Assembly: GCA_035222895.1 (NCBI GenBank)
Contig: JAVYIG010004986.1
Coordinates: 62,001 to 126,000 of the forward strand
Reading direction: 5' to 3'
Source: Strongylocentrotus droebachiensis
Lineage: Eukaryota; Echinodermata; Echinoidea; Camarodonta; Strongylocentrotidae
DNA length: 64,000 nucleotides
Shown: piece by piece, positions 12,132 to 25,500 of the stretch
Numbering within the stretch: the stretch's first letter is position 1
Layout of the letters: each line of letters starts with the position of its first letter
Position numbers and translations under genes: made by a program
The notes under the pieces: generated by a model
The model's database searches: none
What the model was told of the DNA's origin: nothing
Seen by the model: only the letters and a program-made list of their open reading frames with translations

Positions 12132-12574
12132 CTGTGTGAAAGATAAAAAAATACATACAAGAGGATGTTGCTTCACATGAACAAGGCATTGACATTCCTT
12201 GATATAATACTTCTGAAAGATCAGCTGAAATATTTTAGTTTCTAAGATTTGCACAACAACCTGCAAGATCTTTCAACTACAACATGAAAAATGCATTTAT
12301 TTGTTCAAGTTCAAGGTGAAATGATAGCATGTACAGGTATTTGAATATCAGATGGTAACAAATCAACTTTCATTCTGAGTATTAAAATTTCTTTTATTGT
12401 CTACAATATCTCACATATTTTCTGAGATAACTTTGAATAATATGAGAAGGTATACATGATGCTGAAGTAGAGGTGGCAATATAGAATATTTTTTTATTAC
12501 AGCAAGAGATGAGTTGATTCTCATAAGAAATGTAAATATTATAGGTCATGGGTAAATGACTAATGCTGCTACTT

Positions 12575-12596
12575 ACATATATATATATATATATAC
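12575..12596. repeat. (AT)n microsatellite
   Basis: Ten or so AT units in an intron. Confidence 0.85.
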
Positions 12597-12765
12597 ATGC
12601 AGATACTTCATAGAGACCTTAGTACAATCATGAACATGAAGAGGCATTATGAATTTTTCATGGCAATTAAAATCCCACTAAATTAAAAACTCAGTTTTAC
12701 AACAAAATTCCTGAATTCATGTGGTTGGTCAAATTCAACACTGATAAAGAAATTGAACTACATAC

Positions 12766-12844
12766 CACAAACAGTGACTTTATGCCAGCGCTGTCACTAG
12801 GGGCCAGTCTCTCGCATGCCGCCTGGTAGTCGTACATCCACTTG
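12766..12844 (-). CDS. CACNA2D: Exon KWMYDYQAACERLAPSDSAG
   Basis: 79 bp; completes an Arg codon, ends IKSLFV in phase 0. Corresponds to YDYQ.MC of the family (SYDYQSVCEP). Confidence 0.96.
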
Positions 12845-12949
12845 CTGAAATTCACAAGGAAGAAAGAATTTCGAATTGGTGGGTGCAAATTGTACTTTGA
12901 AAAGAGACAAATTGATAACATCTAATGCATTTGATGGCCTTCTTTCATA

Positions 12950-13199
12950 AAGGCCTGCTCACACTATGATGAATAGGGGGGGAACCGCAAGCTACGTTAA
13001 GCTGCGAATTGCAATATTGAATTTCCCGCCAATCATCGTGTGTTGCCTTCAATTGTCGCTGACGAATCCGCTAGCCATTGCAGACGGCCGAAATTACCAG
13101 TTGCGTCCGTCAGCAAATTTTCAGCACATTGAAAATTTTGTGGTGGCAAAAAAAATTGTTGTGATTCCGTTGTTTGCCGCTACTATGTGAGCCGACCTT
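12950..13199. mobile_element. MITE with AAGGCCTGCTCACACTATG ends
   Basis: The left end AAGGCCTGCTCACACTATG pairs with the inverted right end AAGGTCGGCTCACATAGTA. It is about 250 bp and richer in GC than its surroundings. Target duplication is not clear. Confidence 0.75.
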
Positions 13200-13323
13200 C
13201 AAGCTATTAGGCTTGAAATGGATCTCATGTTGATACTAGTATGGTTCCAGGGTTAGCTATTGCTAGTTCATGTAATATCCTCTTCATTCATCAATGGAGG
13301 AAAGTGCTCAAGACCTTTATCAA

Positions 13324-13400
13324 CAATTCCCTACAGGAACCTGGTGGTCTCTTTATTAAGCCTAGGGCAATGAGAGAATTCAGCAGTCCAGGGGTTAAAT
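13324..13400. repeat. Dispersed repeat, copy 2
   Basis: Shares CAGGAACCTGGTGG, AAGCCTAGGGCAATGAGAGA and ATTCAGCAG with the copy at 8781. Confidence 0.65.
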
Positions 13401-13620
13401 GATGCAAGTCAATTATATCTTTATCAGTAATAATGGCCCTGATTGATTCAGTTCTATGCAATAATTGGATATAACTCTGAACACAAGACTAGAGCATATG
13501 ATTGATAAAGAAAACAATGTATGTGCAAATAATGACCATGTCATACATATATTTGAGAACTGTAAATCAGTTCCTTCTACTCTTTATTCGTTGGAAATAA
13601 TAAGAAAGAAAAAAACTTAC

Positions 13621-13691
13621 CGATCATAGATTCCACTATCAGTCATTTCATTCATGATGTCACCATCAATTTCTCCAAAGAAACGACCAAC
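13621..13691 (-). CDS. CACNA2D: Exon VGRFFGEIDGDIMNEMTDSG
   Basis: 71 bp; ends IYD plus CG. Matches IGRFFGEIDPSLMRHLV. Acceptor GTTGGCAG, donor GTAAG. Confidence 0.97.
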
Positions 13692-14055
13692 CTGCCAACA
13701 TATATGAGAAAGTACAAGTTTGCGTATAAATCCACAGCAACATGATTCAATGCAAACGGCCTAATACAACAAAACTAGCTGTCTTTAAAGGTCTACAAAG
13801 TTTCCTCACTGCATGGAATCTGTGAAATTTATATTTTGTGGTTTCTTACATTTGTAGCACTCTAGAATGGTATATGTGCTTTCTCACAATAATAAATTAA
13901 ATATACAGCTCATAAAAATCACATCAAAGAATAGCTATAAAGCTGAATATAAGATTACTTTTGTACCATAGAGTGATGCATCGTAATTCAAATGAGAGTA
14001 AAGCAGAAAAGAGCCAAGACTAACAAAACTAACTTAATTAATAGGAGAAAGAAAA

Positions 14056-14270
14056 CAGGAGAAATACATGTCATTAGAGAAAAAGAAAAAATGTCAAGAG
14101 GCATATAAGAGGTATATCAAAAGAGAAAGAGGGAAAAGAACATAATACATGTACATCAAGAGAGGGGTGTTGGGAAAGAGATGGAGAGATATGAAGAGAA
14201 AGAGAGAGAAAGGAGGAGAAAGAGAGAGAGAGAGAGATAGACAGAGAGGAGAAAAGAGATGGATACCATT
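14056..14270. repeat. GA-rich simple sequence
   Basis: Purine-rich on the + strand, with AGAGAGAG runs at about 14190-14245. It lies just after the exon at 14307 in gene direction. Confidence 0.85.
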
Positions 14271-14306
14271 TTGAGATTTCTCCTACCATTTGATAGTTTT
14301 CCTTAC

Positions 14307-14378
14307 CTCATCTTGTTCAAATATCTGGTTGGTAGCTATGATAAAACCCCCATCATCAAGAAGATAACATTTCAGCTC
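14307..14378 (-). CDS. CACNA2D: Exon ELKCYLLDDGGFIIATNQIF
   Basis: 72 bp, 24 codons ending EQDE. Matches MDCVILDDGGFLLMAN of alpha2delta-1, a Cache-type strand. Confidence 0.96.
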
Positions 14379-14847
14379 CTGATGTGAGAAGATTCCAATG
14401 TGGATTGACATAACAAAATCAAGAAATCACATTGTAATGAAGATCAATGAGCATGTACATTGAATAGAATAGATTCTTTAAAATTGAATTGCTATGCTGC
14501 TCTCAAAGTCATATTTTAAAAGAAATTCATAAATCGATCATGCAGGAATGGCAAAAAGTTACACCTGTTCGACTAAAATGAAAGGTTAGCAGCAGGTTTA
14601 TAAATCTCTTGTACAGCGAGAAAGTGGCATCACTTCCTTGTTTGTTAAACAAGATCCTTTTGAAACAGAAGTCTTCTGCAAAAATACTTGCCCATTAATA
14701 AGTTTCATTCGTGCAACAATAAAAGGAAGTTTTGAAGACCTTGAATTAGTTTAATTATCAGTCTTCCTGTTCTAGCCCACATTCAAATTCAAAATATTTA
14801 AGACTCAGTGACTTAAATTACTTTTATAACCATTTGAGTTAACTCAC

Positions 14848-14889
14848 CATGTTTGCGCATGAGTAGTCCAACGTACGGTTGTTGAAACC
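14848..14889 (-). CDS. CACNA2D: Exon GFNNRTLDYSCANM
   Basis: 42 bp, 14 codons, phase 0 to 0. Contains NRT, a possible glycosylation site, and a Cys that fits the family's cysteine-rich segment. Confidence 0.92.
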
Positions 14890-15141
14890 CTGCAATACAA
14901 TCAGAAGCATATCTTCAATCTTAAGCTTTTACAAAATCCTTCAATGAAGTATCACTCTACACAATATAGTCTAAACGTTGATAGTTAATATGGCTGAATA
15001 ATCATTAGACAGTAACAGCTGAAAATACAGGCCTATATACATTTCTTCAAGCTGTGATTTCACAATAATCATCATTAACAAAAGCATATTCTGTTGTTTA
15101 AACATTCTCTATTCATACACTTTTAATATTCTTTTCTTTAC

Positions 15142-15200
15142 CTGTGAAGTGAAGGACCATGAATCATTGAAGTAAGCAGGATCCAGCATAGCCATAACGA
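15142..15200 (-). CDS. CACNA2D: Exon VVMAMLDPAYFNDSWSFTSQ
   Basis: 59 bp; the first Val codon spans the junction. Corresponds to AVVGIKIDVNSWIENFTK. Ends in phase 0. Confidence 0.93.
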
Positions 15201-15575
15201 CTGAAAATAATCATAAAACATAAAGGATACCATGAAGGATGTCATCTATTAATGGGTATTGGATTAGCTTTTCTTCATAAATCCCTCCACCTGTAGGATT
15301 TAAGGGTTTGTTGCCAATATGGGCATTAAAAAAGTCATTAGAAGTAACGAGCCAATGCTCGTCATTCATGCAATCCTTATCTTTTATTTCTTCATCTGCA
15401 TATACATAATATCAGTTGCAATAAATGATCCTACATGTTAATAATTTGAAAGAGGTATATACCTTAAAACCTTAAAAATTGCAATCAATATCAAACTGAC
15501 TCTAAAATGTAATACTGACTGATCAATCATACCGACAGAGCTTTACACTGAGATATTTATTTTCACTGGGCTTAC

Positions 15576-15665
15576 CTGCAGGCATAGCCTTGTTATCAAG
15601 AGCCACTGATTTGCTGATGGTGATGTTGGCGCGGAAGTCTGTCAAGCTGCCCATTGGTCCTTCTC
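15576..15665 (-). CDS. CACNA2D: Exon EGPMGSLTDFRANITISKSV
   Basis: 90 bp. Ends ALDNKAMPA plus one base. Corresponds to the [20 protein letters not shown] stretch; a possible glycosylation site is present (NIT). Confidence 0.94.
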
Positions 15666-16330
15666 CTGATGATGCAATACAATAGAGAAATGAATTTAGC
15701 ATGAATAGCGTGACCAAGCCCAACTGTTCTTGGTCATTTTAATGATAATACTACAATATAGGAACAAGAACTCTTAACTGATGTTGAGCATCTAGACAAC
15801 GCCCAACTGATCCGAGTTTTTTTCATGATAACAGTAACCATAGAAACAAGAACTCTGTACAAGTGACTGGATCTAGGTCTGCATGATCTCAGTCAGATTT
15901 GAATTAAAGACAAAACATTATGAACCTTGCATACAGATAGAACATCTTATACATTATAATGAGTAAGCCCTTTGATAAGATTCCATAAGATCTACCTGTA
16001 CATCTCTATTTTTTACACCATGCATAACTAATGGATATCATATCCATTTGTTAAGGGCTCATTCCCTTGTTCCTTTCTGCACGAGAGAATACAATTTAAA
16101 ATTATTATAGGATATGAATTGCATGATGAAAGTGATGTTCATGATGATAAAAGACACATAAAAAACAAAGGGGGATTAGAAAATTATTCTTTGCTCGAAG
16201 AGATTTACAAAGATAAAAAATGTGTAGAGAAGTTAATAAACAATGGAGAGGTGAAGATATGCACAACCGTAAACAAAACATGGCACACATACCGCTAAAA
16301 CATGAATGCGGAAGAATCTATATATCTTAC

Positions 16331-16449
16331 CATTATTGTATGGTACAGCAAAGACGTATCTATCAGTGTAGAGACTGCGTTGATAATAGCTCTGTTCCCA
16401 CGGGTCTTGCATACTTTGAAGCTCACCATCATCCCAAGTTGCTATTGTA
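16331..16449 (-). CDS. CACNA2D: Exon with SYYQRSLYTDRYVFAVPYNN
   Basis: 119 bp, 39 full codons. The YYQRSL..D.YVFAVPY block is one of the best conserved in the family (FYKRSLDNDNYVFTAPY). Confidence 0.96.
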
Positions 16450-17242
16450 CTGCATGGGAAGAAGATCATTTCTGTTCACTTTTATCCGCTCAATGGGAAT
16501 GGAGCCACTACTATAGATAATCTTTATTCAAAGGTATTTGTACGAGCCCCGATAATGTTGGATCATCAGAAATATGACAGGGAGTTGCTAATACCTGGGT
16601 AAGTACATCTGCATTATTTAATACCAATCACTTTCTTTGCAACCGTATTTTCTTTAGTTTGGGTTAATATCAGTTACCCTTTTTTTTCTTAGTTAGGCAA
16701 CAAAACAACAAAGGAAATACCATGTGAATAATTGAACCTTTACATCAAATCAAATTGGCAGATAGCTTTAGTACAATGCATTTTTATTCATATTCATCAT
16801 GTCTTTCTGGAGGCATACAGTAAATCATACAAAGGTAAACATATTATTGCCTTGGCTGAGAAAACACATGTAACAATTAAGGTAATATAATATCACTGCA
16901 TGTGCAAGATTTTATGACATATGGGTATGCTAAAGTGACACATGCTCTGCTTTCAATTCCTAACACTGATCACATTTCTCAAATCAAACCCAGAGTCCAA
17001 ATTAACACTATACCCAATTCTGACCATAATCCTATCCTAGATCAAACCTTTAGGCCAATTGCAACCCAACCCTTCATTCTAACAAACATTGGATCACCAT
17101 CTGGTCATCGTCATTTTGAGTCATCCCACAAAAATCTCCCAGTATCCATCAAAAGTCTGCATGAGCCTGATGACGGCCACAATGTTCAGCATATTTTGAA
17201 TATTTTGATGTTGATGAGGGAATATCACAAAAAAGAACTTAC

Positions 17243-17305
17243 GTTCCAGGAAACACTCTTGTGAGACCACCTTGAGTAGCAACTAAGACAAAGATGAAGC
17301 CGTGG
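17243..17305 (-). CDS. CACNA2D: Exon HGFIFVLVATQGGLTRVFPG
   Basis: 63 bp. Matches [20 protein letters not shown]. Acceptor TTTTCCACAG, donor GTAAG. Confidence 0.95.
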
Positions 17306-17475
17306 CTGTGGAAAAAAGCAAAATGAAATATATAGGTAATTTATGCATACTTATTTCCACACCAGTACAAGCGAAATCATGATTTTTTTTAGGGTAAAAA
17401 TTTGATTACCCATAATAAAAATTTAAATGAGTTTTAAGTTTATCATTAAAGACAATGCTTAGGTAGAGAACTTAC

Positions 17476-17569
17476 TCCATTTGTATATCAGTCTTTGTTT
17501 CCCAGTACGATGATAAATTACTCGTTACCTCAGCATCTACAAGGAGTTTCCTCACCATCTCATCATTAC
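17476..17569 (-). CDS. CACNA2D: Exon NDEMVRKLLVDAEVTSNLSS
   Basis: 94 bp; completes Cys, then 30 codons ending YWETKTDIQM and leaves GA. Matches [24 protein letters not shown]. Confidence 0.95.
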
Positions 17570-18009
17570 CTGCCATATAACACAAAAGAAACAAATATAT
17601 CACTCACATAAGGCCCTTCCACATATAGCACGGTTAATCTCAGTGGTTTTTTGTGTGTGTGTGTGTGCTGAATGAATAATGCCAAGGGGGAGGAAAACAT
17701 AAGCTGTAACACAACAAATGTCCTATGTATACTAACATATTTCATGTGTCTTGTAGTTGTAAGATGTAAAAATGTGAAGCATATATACTCTTAAAAAAGC
17801 ACTGTGGTAAACTATGGCTGTATACCAAGGCCTAGTATATACGGTATACAACCATCAAGCATGTATTCAGCAATGACCTTTCACTTTTACACATCATGAA
17901 TAATGTTGGAACATAGAAATATCACTTTATGTTGATTTCTTGTATATGTTTCAATTCTGCACTTTAAGAATTGTTCGGCTTGCCATTTACTGTGTTGACA
18001 TAGTAAAGC

Positions 18010-18200
18010 GGCTCGGGGGTTCAACACGTGAGCCATGCTCAACACGACAATTATATGTCATGTAAAGAGGATCACTGTGATCTGCGAGCCGTGTCAAACT
18101 CGCCTTTTTTTAACCACCAGAATGGCAGCTTTCAACCCGCTAGCCGTGCTCAACACAGCAATTTTATGTCATGTAAAAGGCATCACTGTGATTCTTCTTG
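18010..18200. repeat. Short tandem duplication
   Basis: Two copies of about 105 bp starting near 18019 and 18135 share GTGCTCAACAC..CAATT.TATGTCATGTAAA and ..ATCACTGTGAT. No coding role seen. Confidence 0.7.
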
Positions 18201-18377
18201 CTCTTCTTGTCCTTGCTTGCCCCTGCTTACAATCGTTCTTCCCATGTAAAAATACTCTTTTGGGGGTCGTGTTCAACTTGCCTTTTAATTTTTTTTTTTT
18301 TAAACACAATCACAGTTGTCCTCTTCGTAGGGTTCTTCAACCCTGCTTTAGGATTCAACCCTCGAGTCGAGTCACTA

Positions 18378-18540
18378 GGCAGTGTCACACAGAAAAATCC
18401 CTTAAAAAATCCCTTGAAAAAATCCTTTCAAGGGAGAAATTTCTTGCTTCGTTAGAGGATTTTTAATGGGATAATTGATGACAGACAGCAATTAAGAGGA
18501 TAACTAAAATCTGGATTTTTGGCCTCTGTGTGACACCGCC
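18378..18540. mobile_element. MITE with GGCAGTGTCACACAGA ends and TA duplication
   Basis: 163 bp. Left end GGCAGTGTCACACAGA and the inverted right end GGCGGTGTCACACAGA differ by one base. TA flanks both sides (18376-18377 and 18541-18542), as for Tc1/mariner-type elements. Lies in an intron. Confidence 0.85.
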
Positions 18541-18983
18541 TACTGTGTAAACACGATGTTAGTTACATACCTGCATATTTGTAATATACAACCGGTCAAT
18601 CAAAGGTACATGTTTATGCATGTGTACCAGTGGAATTGTATGACCCCCCTCCCCCACCCCATCTCTTTCTCTGTTTACCTATTTCTCTGAAACAGAATCA
18701 AAGATGATGCACCATTGTGAAGAGTGCAAACCTTTATCCATCTATATACACATGTATATATATTTATAAACAACTACTGCCACTGATCTTTTTGTAGGAA
18801 AGGCAAGCAAAGGACAAATTCAGTAATTCAATCTAATCATTTCATCGGGTGTAAGCTTGCTCAGACAAACATACAAATAACATCTTCAAAGTGTATCAAA
18901 GAGACATTTAATTACAAAACCTAGACTTTAGGTCCGGTTTTTGCGCTTCCTACTACAAATCTAAATATGAATCTTCAACTTAC

Positions 18984-19117
18984 ATGTCTGAAGTCTGATA
19001 TTTCCATCACTTGAGAGTCCACGACTGGTATTTTGAACAATGTCCTGGATGGCTGTTGCGATATCATTTGTTGTGATTTCTCCGGGCTCCATTCCAACAA
19101 ACTGCTCACAAAACTCC
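18984..19117 (-). CDS. CACNA2D: Exon EFCEQFVGMEPGEITTND...
   Basis: 134 bp. Completes Trp, then 44 codons including EFCEQFVGMEPGEITTNDIA and ending GNIRLQT, and leaves T for the next Cys codon. It corresponds to the FIAPRDYCNDL...N.F region. Confidence 0.94.
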
Positions 19118-19919
19118 CTGGCAGAGATCAATACAATGAAGACTTTATGTTCAGTGTTACTCCGGTGCTTAAAGATGTTAAATCTATATGCACGATGGTC
19201 TAACATTCAGTGTTGATATGGGTGCTCGGTTTTCAGGTGTTGAATAAACAAGTATGACAACCCTACGATCTATGTTGATTATAAGTGTTCGTGTTGCGAA
19301 ATGTATGACAATCTCAACTTTACACTAAATTCAAATCAAATGTACTAATCAACATTATAGGGGCTATGGCAAATAATTAAGAGTATGGCAGACATCAAGA
19401 TAACCAACCAAAAGAAAAACAGAAAGGGATGCTAATCTAAAAATGCAATTGAGTGTCAGTTTTGCAACCAAAAGTGCATTTATAAAAATATACAGGTACA
19501 CTGTAAATAACAAAAATGGGCAAATATATTTGTTCACACACTCAATTCGCCTGAATCTGCGCTACACGTTTTATCAAGAATTTTGATGCATTTATACATT
19601 ACTCAACCATTTAAACTTTTAGTATAACAAATATGTTAATGCTCTAAATATTAGCTCCTTTTCAAAGCCAATATTGACATTCTCTCAGTACAGACAAATA
19701 GCAAAACACTGCAAAAAAAATTGCTCCAACTCTGTTTTTTAAACCCTTGAATTTCAACCTCCTGGCATCACATCCACTGCAACAGATGCATGTTCTCATA
19801 TCAAGAAAGAGAGAGTAAGAAGTAGAATTATTCATGGATCTTATTCAATTCCCTTTGACAAGAACAACCAGAAACTAAACACTGACTGTCTGTTGAAAAT
19901 GTATTATTATTCAACTTAC

Positions 19920-19965
19920 CAAGGAGCTATAAGAATGTCATCTCTATTCATTATGAAAGCCAAAC
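19920..19965 (-). CDS. CACNA2D: Exon LAFIMNRDDILIAPW
   Basis: 46 bp with two bases at each end. Matches the GYTFIAPRDYC block. Acceptor GTTCCCAG, donor GTAAGT. Confidence 0.93.
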
Positions 19966-20485
19966 CTGGGAACAAATAAAAAATATAAAAAACATATATT
20001 CCACAATATATTCCACAGTATATACATCTGAAAATCAGAATACCAAATATGCTCTTGTAAACAGTGTAACTTGACTTTATATCAAAAAGATACTGTGATA
20101 TTATATACGTAGATAGGACATCTGCTTAACAATTTTACATTTACTCAAAATGAATATCAGATGAAAATTAATAGCTTTAATACCTAGACGGATTATATTG
20201 TAGACTTTGTGTGTCTTGCACAAATATATATACCACATTTTGACTCTTTACTGAGGAGAATTTGTCAAAGTTCACAAAGAACTAAAAAGTTTTCTTTATT
20301 ATTTCACGTGCATATAAATGAATAGCTTTTCCTCCTCAACATTTAGCATGTGTAAACTATATGACTATTAAGATCATTGACCATTAAGAATTTAGAAGTT
20401 TGATTGTTTACATCAAATACTATCGCAAATTCTTCAAAAATAAGATCGTAGCCAGATTGCATAGCATGCAGTGGGCCTAACTCAC

Positions 20486-20556
20486 CCAATAGCAGATCCA
20501 TGTTTTCAGGTGCTTTGAACTGATACAAGTCAAAGCTGGGCTGAGCAATCGCAACA
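20486..20556 (-). CDS. CACNA2D: Exon VAIAQPSFDLYQF...
   Basis: 71 bp, completes a Ser codon and leaves one base. Reads VAIAQPSFDLYQFKAPENMD then LLL, matching SLALVLPTYSFYYIKA of alpha2delta-1. Confidence 0.93.
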
Positions 20557-21074
20557 CTGTAAAATAAAAAATAAATACAAAAATTGGATCATCATACTCA
20601 TTTTCAACTAAAATTCTCCCTATGGTTGGTGAATCTTCGGCAACAATATAATAAGTTGGCCTGTCATCAATGCCTTTAGTAGTTATTAAGGATGGTGTTA
20701 TTTCTTGGTGGCAACAGCGGTGCTACTAGTTTCAGGCCTTTCTATTAAAATAGCATTCAAATTGTCATCTGTGTACATACATACTTCTTTGGAAAAATTT
20801 GCCTGCAAACCCTCTTATGTAAAGTAGTTCACATACATGTATAATAATATTTGAAAAGTTAAATTTAAGGTCTCCTTAGTCATGTCCCAACCATACAAAA
20901 TAATTTTATTACAACATGTAATGTGAAAAATTATTATATTCTTAAACAAGGCAATTACATTTCATTCCCTAAAATTATATTACTGTGTGCATATATTATA
21001 AAGAACGAAATCATACCACTCAAGATAAAGTTCAACTAATTATTTAAAATAAACATTCTTCACAGTGTTCTTAC

Positions 21075-21136
21075 CTGAATGTTGTGTTGTCAATGAATGT
21101 GTAGGAATATGTCATGTTCACAAATTCCAGATATCT
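21075..21136 (-). CDS. CACNA2D: Exon RYLEFVNMTYSYTFIDNTTF
   Basis: 62 bp, phase 0 in, two bases out. Corresponds to [21 protein letters not shown]; two possible glycosylation sites (NMT, NTT). Confidence 0.94.
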
Positions 21137-21623
21137 CTGTGGAGGAGAGAGAAAATTAGATGAAATAGAGGTGATTTGTTCTCCAATCAATGTAAAACTA
21201 TTGCAAGTTGAATAAACAATTACAAATTAAAAGAATGAAATACAATCAACAGACTTGATATCCTAAAGTTGTTTAACAAGATATTGCATGTGTACTTCAA
21301 CAATGCATACAAATCACAGTATACAAATACAATTCTACTAAACAAAATATACAATTTAGAATATTTGCTCCGTATTAAAATATCCCTCTCATTAATATTT
21401 TTAAAGAAATTTGTATCAAATTCTGGATCCATTCGAAGTACAAATTTTCGCTTATTTTATACATCTAAAATCTTTGATATTCAGTGATGAACACCATATT
21501 TTTTCTTGTTGATTAAAAAACTGCAAACAATAACTACAGATATTAAACTGAAATGTTGACAATTTAAGTAAGAATAAAAATCCCTACTGTGTTAGGATTA
21601 AGGTGAGTTTATTTGATTCTTAC

Positions 21624-21695
21624 CTCATCTCTGGACATGAGAGGGGTATCCAGCTCTACACTGCCTGATTTCCTGTCAATCATATCTTTACGCAA
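21624..21695 (-). CDS. CACNA2D: Exon LRKDMIDRKSGSVELD
   Basis: 72 bp, 24 codons, phase 0 to 0, ending TPLMSRDE. RKDMIDRKSG matches RNKMIDGESG of the family. Confidence 0.95.
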
Positions 21696-22461
21696 CTGAA
21701 AGGACAAATATTCATGTCACATTATATATTCTGGATATATTTGGGTATACGTTATTTGGAATAATGCAAACAGTAATCGGTCATATCTCAAAATACAATA
21801 CTGAAAATCAGAGACGTATCCCCAAATCAATCCCAGCTTTTTAGACCTTATGAAGATATATTTAGATTAGGATGGCAATCTTGAACAAGCCAGCTTGTTT
21901 ATGTGAAAACATGCCTATTCTACATCAGCCAAAAGATAGTGCGGTGACCTTGATTCTAGCTGCATACTACAATCTTGACATCAACATAACTCATCATCCT
22001 TGTATCAAATTTCACCTTAAGTTTTCCTCTATTAAAATTGTGGGATCTTGAAGCTGGATTGTTTCTTCAATACTCTTTGCCCTATACTCAACTAATTCAA
22101 TAAAATCCAAATCTCGGTTTGATTTTCAGTAAAATACAAGCCTCTAAGATTACATTTAAATTTCAATTATGCAAGATGTTTAACTTCTTCATCGATTTCT
22201 AACTACAACAGCTATTAAAAGTGGAATATTTGAAGACCAGCTGTACATGTTTACAAATTCATAACTAGTCCAATGTATGACTAATTGTTCAACAACTTCT
22301 ATCAATCTGCACCTTGACTGTTTGTACACATTTAATCTTTGTAACCGTGTGGATCTATCACTCTACCAAAGTCTTTCATCCCATCCATCACATAAATATT
22401 CAAAGGCTCCTGGAAATTCTGGGCATAGAACAGATGAAATAAATCTAGCAATGTAACTTAC

Positions 22462-22533
22462 CGCTTTCTTTTCTTCAGTTTCGTACTCTACCTCCAAGAA
22501 GTCCACATTGGGTGGATCAGACAAATAGTTCAA
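22462..22533 (-). CDS. CACNA2D: Exon LNYLSDPPNVDFLEVEYETE
   Basis: 72 bp, 24 codons, phase 0 to 0, ending EKKA. NVDFLEVEYE matches the VTLDFLDAELE (alpha2delta-1) and SSVDLSEVEWE (alpha2delta-3) segments. Confidence 0.93.
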
Positions 22534-25500
22534 CTAAATAGACACATGAAATAATACAAACAACATTCAAAGTGGGTCATTAAAAGATACTTTTGGATCA
22601 ATTAGATATGAATAAAGTGTCTTGAAGGGCTAGGGAAATAGAGCAAGTGTGGCAATGGTAAGTATTAAGATCACTGACCTAACTAGCGTTTCAAAAATAA
22701 AATAGTTACCTGTATTTAAAAATTATCCTGTAGCACCTTATTATTGACTGTTTACATGCTACATGTTTATGTTTAACTAAGAGTCATGTCATTTGAATTC
22801 AACAACAATTGAGTTAATTAGGAAATATTGTAGCAAAATAAAGAGAAAATTTACTAATCTTTTCTTGTTCAAAATTTTAATTGAAGTGCCTCTTGCAAAT
22901 CCGTCCTATTTCCTCAGGAAATAATAAGATGCTTATAAGTTTCAATAAGATGGACTCACACTGAAGGGTTTATGATAATACATGAGGAACCAAGGCTGAT
23001 GACTACAACATCTTTTCATATACCTAAAACTACATTATACTCAAGAGTCAACATTTATTTCAAAGGGAATTCAGGGGTCAATATTTTTTCTAGTGGTTTT
23101 CTATTATTTTTCTAAAACAAAAATATAATATTATGCAACCAACCTTTACTGTACATAAATCATTTCATTAAGTGTCTATCATTTACCTATGATATCATGC
23201 ACTATACACTCACTAATAGCTATCGTTCATTAATTCTCATATGACATATCCATGCTTTTTGGCATGCAACAGCATGTAAAGAAGATACATATATGGTGTT
23301 TCACTCAATATGAACATTACAGTAGAAAGAATACATATATTATCAGTTTGGAAGAATGTACCAAATCCATACTGAGTAAACACAAATTAATAAATTGCGA
23401 TAAAAATAACTGTTTTATCTAACAAGTAAAAATAGTTAAAAAATCACACAAACATGCTTCATTTTCAAGAGAAAAGATTAGCATATCATTAGCAGCAAAA
23501 AACAGCAAATCAAATTACTGAAAATTTGACACTTAAGAATTTCTCTTAATACTAGAAAAGTTTTACATGCACATATCCTTCACGCTTCAGTGAATCTAAT
23601 TTTGTGCCGGTTAGTGATAAGGAGATATCATATATCTAAGCAAACATATAGTATCACGATTGACAAACCATGAATAAATATGAACGGTATGTCTGGCATA
23701 AAACCCATTGAAAATAGGTATAATATATTCACTACTGAAATCTACATTGTTCAGTGCAATAGGTTGGCTAATCAGGAAAGTAGCTTTTGTTTGTTTGACC
23801 GACGTAACCTAACACTATCTAATAACGTATACCCTGAATGCTATATTTGTTATCGAGAGAAACATGTCTTGATTAATTTTTCATTGATTGTATACATATC
23901 TTTCAGAGTTTGCCTTGTCCTATACATGGCAAGGAATGTCTCCTGTGTTATGCCTTTTATTCACTTCTTTCATCACAAAAATGACAAATGTCTTGATTTC
24001 ACCACTGAGAAATTATTATTTTAGGAATTACTATACCATTAGTCAATGGTCATATCAAGGAGTGTTCATTTTGGGATGAAATATGTGGAGAAAAGACATG
24101 TATGTATGTCATTTGGTATGTATGTCATACACTGACCCGCCCTTAAAGGCATTGCTTCCCTTTTGCAGCCAACATTAAATTCTGTAGAACTTTGCAGGAA
24201 TTATGTATATGTCACATATGTCCTATCTGTGAAATTTCAACGTTAGCAGTGTCCTAGTATTCAAAATATGCAAGGAAACCTGTTTACTTTCTAGACTTCA
24301 CTGTCAGACACTATTGAGTGACTGACTAACTTCTTTTTTTTTGTTAGTAATATCATAAAATGAGCTATAAATGGTTCATGAGCATTTGTACACATCAATA
24401 ACCCACTGCTTGTAATGGCCAAAATTAAGCTGATTGAATCTTTGCGCAGTACAAAACGTAAGACCATACGGTACAAGGGTCCGAAAATCAGATGATTTTC
24501 TACGCATAATTTTCTAAACGCGTTACGAAAATTCCTAATTCCACATAAAGGCAATTACCAGTTCTAATCCTTTCAGGGGAGGTTTTAATTGGTATTATCT
24601 CTTGTTTACCATAGGGTTCACACAAGTTTATATTTTCAGCCTGCAAAAGGGACATATACCACATTTAATAGAAATACTACATGGAAATGAAGGTGAAACT
24701 AGGCCAGACAGCTTATTACTGGTGTTGTACCACTATTTGAGACTGTTTCCTCTTATATACCTAAAAATGGTCATGGGAATGCAGTCATTGATGAGTTTGA
24801 TGGTGACTGCCTAGTAACACGCTACAAAGAGATAACTTTTAAAGATATTTCACTCCACACAAATTAAATGGTATCATGCAGAATCAGTAATGAAATGTGA
24901 AAGGATCGAATGATTACATGCAATAAATAATATGAGGATAATGGATGAGAAAACATACCAGGTATATATAATAAATGAACATGCATGGTCAGCAATTGCC
25001 ATGCGGTTAGTCGACACAGACACAGCCATGAATATATCAATTAAAGATTGTAACATTAAGATTGTGCAGGCATGTGTAGGCTCTTAGCATTAAATCAATA
25101 ATTTAAAATCCCCAACAGCCACACTATATGCACCTTTTTTCTACAACACATTAACAAAATCTTACAGTGATTTCAAACATATTTACAATTTCTAGTTTTT
25201 TCATTGAAGTATAAAAATCATAAAAGACAAGTGATCATTACACTTAGGTCTATATAATGTTTATACTTTTTCTAAAAAAGTAATACTATAGATGACACTC
25301 CCGAATAATATTCACCATGTATAAAATGTCTAACATGTGACAGTACAGGTTCTATAATAAAACTTTATTACTCCACACAACACAAAATGAATACTGAAGA
25401 TAAATGATAGTAATGGGGGAATGGGGTTTTGCTAAAAATTAGGATGTACCCCATCTACAGTAGTTCACATTAAAGGTATATAAAATGAGTATTACAAGAA

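Noticed and set aside
16902..17264. A 120-codon + strand frame
   Set aside because: It overlaps a confirmed CACNA2D exon on the other strand, has no splice partners and matches nothing I know.
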